From an uncultured Eubacteriales bacterium (GTDB lineage Bacteria > Bacillota > Clostridia > Oscillospirales > Ruminococcaceae): a DNA stretch of 16,830 nt. Of this stretch, positions 14,136-16,830 are shown piece after piece (positions within the stretch are counted from its first letter, which is position 1; the number at the start of each line of letters is the position of its first letter). The notes beneath the pieces were generated by a model. That model saw only the letters and a program-made list of their open reading frames with translations, was not told the DNA's origin and did not search any database. The position numbers and the translations under genes are program-made. The stretch spans positions 1 through 16,830 of the forward strand of contig CABUOE010000025.1 in the NCBI GenBank assembly GCA_902493155.1, read 5' to 3'.

Positions 14136-15536
14136 GTGGTCTTTTCCAGTATCACTTTTTTGTATATATTTCTGCCAATTACACTTTTAGTATATTATTT
14201 GGTTCCCGCAAAATGGAAAAACTGGGTGCTGTTTGTATCCGGGCTGATTTTTTACGCCTGGGGAGAACCGCTTTACGTTTTTATCATGATTTTGTCCACC
14301 CTGATCGACTATACGGCGGGGCGGCTGATGGACTGTTGGGACGATGACGAAAAAAAGAGAAGGATTCTTTTGATTTGCTCGGTTGCCATAAATTTGGGGC
14401 TGCTGGCGATTTTTAAATACAGTTCGTTTTTTATCGGAAATCTAAACGCCCTGTTTCACAGCAGGATACCGGATCCACAGCTCCCCCTGCCCATAGGGAT
14501 TTCCTTCTATACCTTCCAGAGTATGTCTTATACCATCGATCTGTACCGGCGGAAAATCAGGGTGCAGAAAAATTTTGTTAACTTCGGGGCTTATGTCACC
14601 ATGTTTCCGCAAATTGTGGCTGGACCCATCGTGCGATATCAGGATGTGGCGAAGGAACTGGAGTGCCGGACCATTACGGTGGAAGAAACAGCGGATGGTA
14701 TAGGGGTGTTTACAAGGGGATTGGCAAAAAAACTTTTGCTGGCCAATAATATCGGGCTTTTGTGGACTCAGGTAAAGGAGATGCCCTTGGGCTCCATCCC
14801 CGCTGCCACGGCATGGCTGGGGATTTTGGCGTTCACCTTTCAGATCTACTTCGATTTTTCCGGGTATTCGGACATGGCCTGCGGCATGGGCAAAATGCTG
14901 GGATTTCATTTTCCGCAGAACTTCAACCTGCCCTATACCGCTAAGTCTATTACCGATTTTTGGCGCAGGTGGCACATTACCTTGAGCACCTGGTTTAAGG
15001 AATATCTCTATATTCCCTTAGGAGGAAACCGGCATGGAACTGCAAAAACGATCTGCAATTTGCTGATCGTCTGGGCGCTGACCGGCTTCTGGCACGGGGC
15101 CAGTTGGAACTTTGTCTTTTGGGGGCTGTATTTCGGGGTAATTCTCGTGCTGGAGAAATTCGTGTACGGAAAGTTGCTGAACAAGCTTCCGTCTTTTGTG
15201 CGGCAGGCCTACACTTTTGTACTGGTGGTGTTTGGCTGGGTGCTGTTTGAGATGGACACTTTGGGAGATGCGGGAAGATACCTGAAAGCCATGTTTGGAG
15301 GAGCGGGTTTTGCCGACAGCCGGACGATTTATCTTTTGAGCTCCTATTTTCTTTTGTTCCTCATCTGCATCTTTGCTTCTGGAAGTTGGGGCAAAAAGAT
15401 TTACAATCGGTTTGCCAATCGTTGGCCCAAGGGGACGCAGGTGATACTCCCCGTTTCGGTGGTTCTGCTGATGGTGGTCTGCACTGCCTATCTGGTCGAC
15501 GCGACCTACAATCCATTTTTGTATTTTCGGTTTTAA
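14136..15536 (+). CDS. MBOAT-family O-acyltransferase, AlgI/DltB-like
   Basis: A 466-residue polytopic membrane protein of the membrane-bound O-acyltransferase family. Such proteins bring an acetyl or other acyl group across the membrane for transfer to surface polysaccharide or teichoic acid. The N-terminus is VFSSITFLYIFLPITLLVYY. The signature region has WRRWHITLSTWFKEYLYIPLGGNR and then TGFWHGASWNFVFWG, with the catalytic His at about 320. The sequence is closer to AlgI/PatA-type proteins than to DltB, which fits the DHHW gene that follows. The GTG start at 14136 is preceded by GGGGAGGG (14121-14128) at seven bases. It begins 14 bases after rnmV and ends 12 bases before the DHHW gene. The polysaccharide substrate cannot be told from this window. 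Confidence 0.93.
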   Translation: MVFSSITFLYIFLPITLLVYYLVPAKWKNWVLFVSGLIFYAWGEPLYVFIMILSTLIDYTAGRLMDCWDDDEKKRRILLICSVAINLGLLAIFKYSSFFIGNLNALFHSRIPDPQLPLPIGISFYTFQSMSYTIDLYRRKIRVQKNFVNFGAYVTMFPQIVAGPIVRYQDVAKELECRTITVEETADGIGVFTRGLAKKLLLANNIGLLWTQVKEMPLGSIPAATAWLGILAFTFQIYFDFSGYSDMACGMGKMLGFHFPQNFNLPYTAKSITDFWRRWHITLSTWFKEYLYIPLGGNRHGTAKTICNLLIVWALTGFWHGASWNFVFWGLYFGVILVLEKFVYGKLLNKLPSFVRQAYTFVLVVFGWVLFEMDTLGDAGRYLKAMFGGAGFADSRTIYLLSSYFLLFLICIFASGSWGKKIYNRFANRWPKGTQVILPVSVVLLMVVCTAYLVDATYNPFLYFRF

Positions 15537-15548
15537 GGGGGCTTCGGG

Positions 15549-16679
15549 ATGAAATATCAAAAGATAACCATCATCTTATTTTTTTTCCTGCTGGCCCTCA
15601 TGCCGCTGCTGATTTTTTTGCTGCCGAAACAGGAGTTTTCCCAAGAGGAGAATCGGTATTTGGCGGATTTTCCAAAACTGTCGCTGAAAACCATCGCCGG
15701 CAAGGAGTTTATGGACGGATTCGACGAATACGCGGCGGATCATTTTCCCCTGAGGACGTCCTGGATCGGGATGAAAACCCAGCTGGAGCACCTTTCCGGG
15801 AGAAAAGAAATAAACGGCGTTTACATTTTAAAAGATCGGCTGATTGAAAAGACGGATGAAATCGACCAAGAGAACATTCGTAAGTCCGTCAAGGAAATGA
15901 ACGCCTTTGCCAAACGGTTCAGCGGTTCCACTTCGTTGATGCTGATTCCCACCGCTGCGGAAGTATATAAGGATATGCTTCCCAAGGGGGCGCCAGGTAT
16001 CGCCCAAAAAGAACAGATCGACGGGATTTACGGGCAGGTGAAGAACATTTCTACCATTGACGCCTATTCGTCGTTGATGTCCAATGCCCAAAAGTTGACC
16101 TTTTACCGTTCTGACCACCACTGGACTTCCTTTGGCGCTTATCTGGGGTATAGTGCGGCGTCGAAGCAGCTGGGGTATACGCCGGTAGCGGTGGAACGCT
16201 TTAATGTGGAGCACGCCAGCCATCAATTCCGCGGATCTCTTTACAGCAAAATCATCTACGACCGAGTGGAGTCAGACACCATCGATCTGTACACCTATGG
16301 AAACAGTTCTCATATCAGTAAAGTGGATATTTTTGACGGGAAAGAGTGGAATGAGACCGATGATATTTATTTTCGGGATTATTTGGGAAAGAAGGATCAG
16401 TACTCGGTGTTTTTAGGGCAGAATCAGCCCATTGTAACCATCCACACCGACGCAGCCACCGACAGCAATCTGCTGATCTTCAAGGATTCCTACAGCCATT
16501 CCTTGGTGCCGTTTTTGGCGCTTCATTACAGCAAAATCACGCTGGTTGATTTGCGGTATCTTACGAGGTCTTTCGAAAACTGGATCGATTTGGATGACTA
16601 TCAGCAGGCGCTTTTTTGCTATAACTTTAAGAATTTTGCTATAGATAACGATGTCCAGAAGGTGAATCTCCCCAAATAG
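15549..16679 (+). CDS. DHHW-family protein, AlgJ/AlgX-like O-acetylation partner
   Basis: A 376-residue protein with one N-terminal hydrophobic segment (about 6-25, signal anchor) and an extracellular SGNH-hydrolase-like domain. The diagnostic motif DHHW is at 189-192 within RSDHHWTSFGAY, and the likely catalytic Ser is S314 in FKDSYSHSLVPF. AlgJ, AlgX and PatB-type enzymes use this Ser-His-Asp set to pass acetyl from the MBOAT partner to a glycan outside the membrane. The ATG at 15549 follows AAGGGGG (15535-15541) at seven bases, overlapping the MBOAT stop. Both genes share one transcript and end at the strong terminator at 16683. No glycosyltransferase or polysaccharide synthase gene is visible nearby, so the glycan is unknown. 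Confidence 0.9.
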   Translation: MKYQKITIILFFFLLALMPLLIFLLPKQEFSQEENRYLADFPKLSLKTIAGKEFMDGFDEYAADHFPLRTSWIGMKTQLEHLSGRKEINGVYILKDRLIEKTDEIDQENIRKSVKEMNAFAKRFSGSTSLMLIPTAAEVYKDMLPKGAPGIAQKEQIDGIYGQVKNISTIDAYSSLMSNAQKLTFYRSDHHWTSFGAYLGYSAASKQLGYTPVAVERFNVEHASHQFRGSLYSKIIYDRVESDTIDLYTYGNSSHISKVDIFDGKEWNETDDIYFRDYLGKKDQYSVFLGQNQPIVTIHTDAATDSNLLIFKDSYSHSLVPFLALHYSKITLVDLRYLTRSFENWIDLDDYQQALFCYNFKNFAIDNDVQKVNLPK

Positions 16680-16682
16680 CGG

Positions 16683-16709
16683 ACCGCCGGAAGAATCCGG
16701 CGGTTTTTT
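16683..16709 (+). terminator. Intrinsic terminator after the DHHW gene
   Basis: A perfect 9-bp stem (16683-16691 with 16696-16704) around an AGAA loop is followed by a run of six T. It closes the comEC-to-DHHW operon. Confidence 0.95.
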
Positions 16710-16773
16710 CTCTCCCTTGAAAAAGGATACAAATTGTTGGTTATAAAAAAGAGTTTGAGAAATTTTGCTTTGC

Positions 16774-16815
16774 TATGATAAAGTTCTTGACAGAACGCCA
16801 TTGCGGAGATAAAAT
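16774..16815 (+). promoter_or_regulatory. Promoter for a gene beyond the right edge
   Basis: TTGACA (16787-16792) and TAAAAT (16810-16815) are separated by exactly 17 bases, a near-consensus sigma-A promoter pointing out of the window. Just upstream, TGCTATGAT (16771-16779) is an extended -10 without a good -35. It shares the 12-base word CTTTGCTATGAT with the upstream yceD promoter region. Confidence 0.75.
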
Positions 16816-16830
16816 AATAAGAGTGAGAAT

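Overview
The window is a chromosomal housekeeping segment from a Gram-positive, low-to-medium-GC Firmicute. It most resembles a Clostridia member of the Oscillospiraceae/Ruminococcaceae type. The reasons are the yceD-rpmF pair with a zinc-type L32, the PDZ/radical-SAM/DUF512 protein next to der-plsY-gpsA, the strong Shine-Dalgarno sequences, RNase M5 and a ComEC. The organism is inferred from gene content only. No rRNA, tRNA, CRISPR array, prophage or intact insertion sequence was seen.

Layout: 1-123 holds two copies of a 55-bp hairpin-forming repeat. 253-693 (+) encodes a flavodoxin-fold protein lacking the usual FMN phosphate loop. A perfect 16-bp-stem bidirectional terminator (742-777) separates it from the branched-chain amino acid operon ilvB-ilvN-ilvC, which reads leftward (3956 to 791). 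In that operon ilvB carries a frameshift near 3095-3130. Its promoter and a leader dyad sit at 3994-4065, with a leader too short for a T-box. 3957-4638 is a long AT-rich intergenic region with divergent promoters and several TGTGGAAA-like words.

From 4639 onward every gene reads rightward. First come yceD (DUF177) and rpmF, ending in a terminator. Next is a block of DUF512 radical-SAM protein, der and plsY, a terminator-like hairpin, then gpsA, joining ribosome assembly to phospholipid synthesis (PlsY uses the glycerol-3-phosphate made by GpsA). A roughly 170-bp non-autonomous, MITE-like element (10031-10198) separates gpsA from the last block: comEC, holA, rnmV (RNase M5), an MBOAT acyltransferase and a DHHW-family protein. 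These five genes are tightly packed and end at a strong terminator (16683-16709). The last two form a probable cell-surface polysaccharide O-acetylation pair. The window ends in a good promoter for a gene outside it.

Most of the content is ordinary. The points that merit a second look are the ilvB lesion, the ComEC C-terminal domain without its metal-binding histidines, the comEC start region where the only good ribosome-binding site points to AUA, the MITE-like cloverleaf element, the 55-bp hairpin repeats, and the acetylation pair embedded behind replication and RNA-processing genes. I did not find convincing evidence of a wholly new system.
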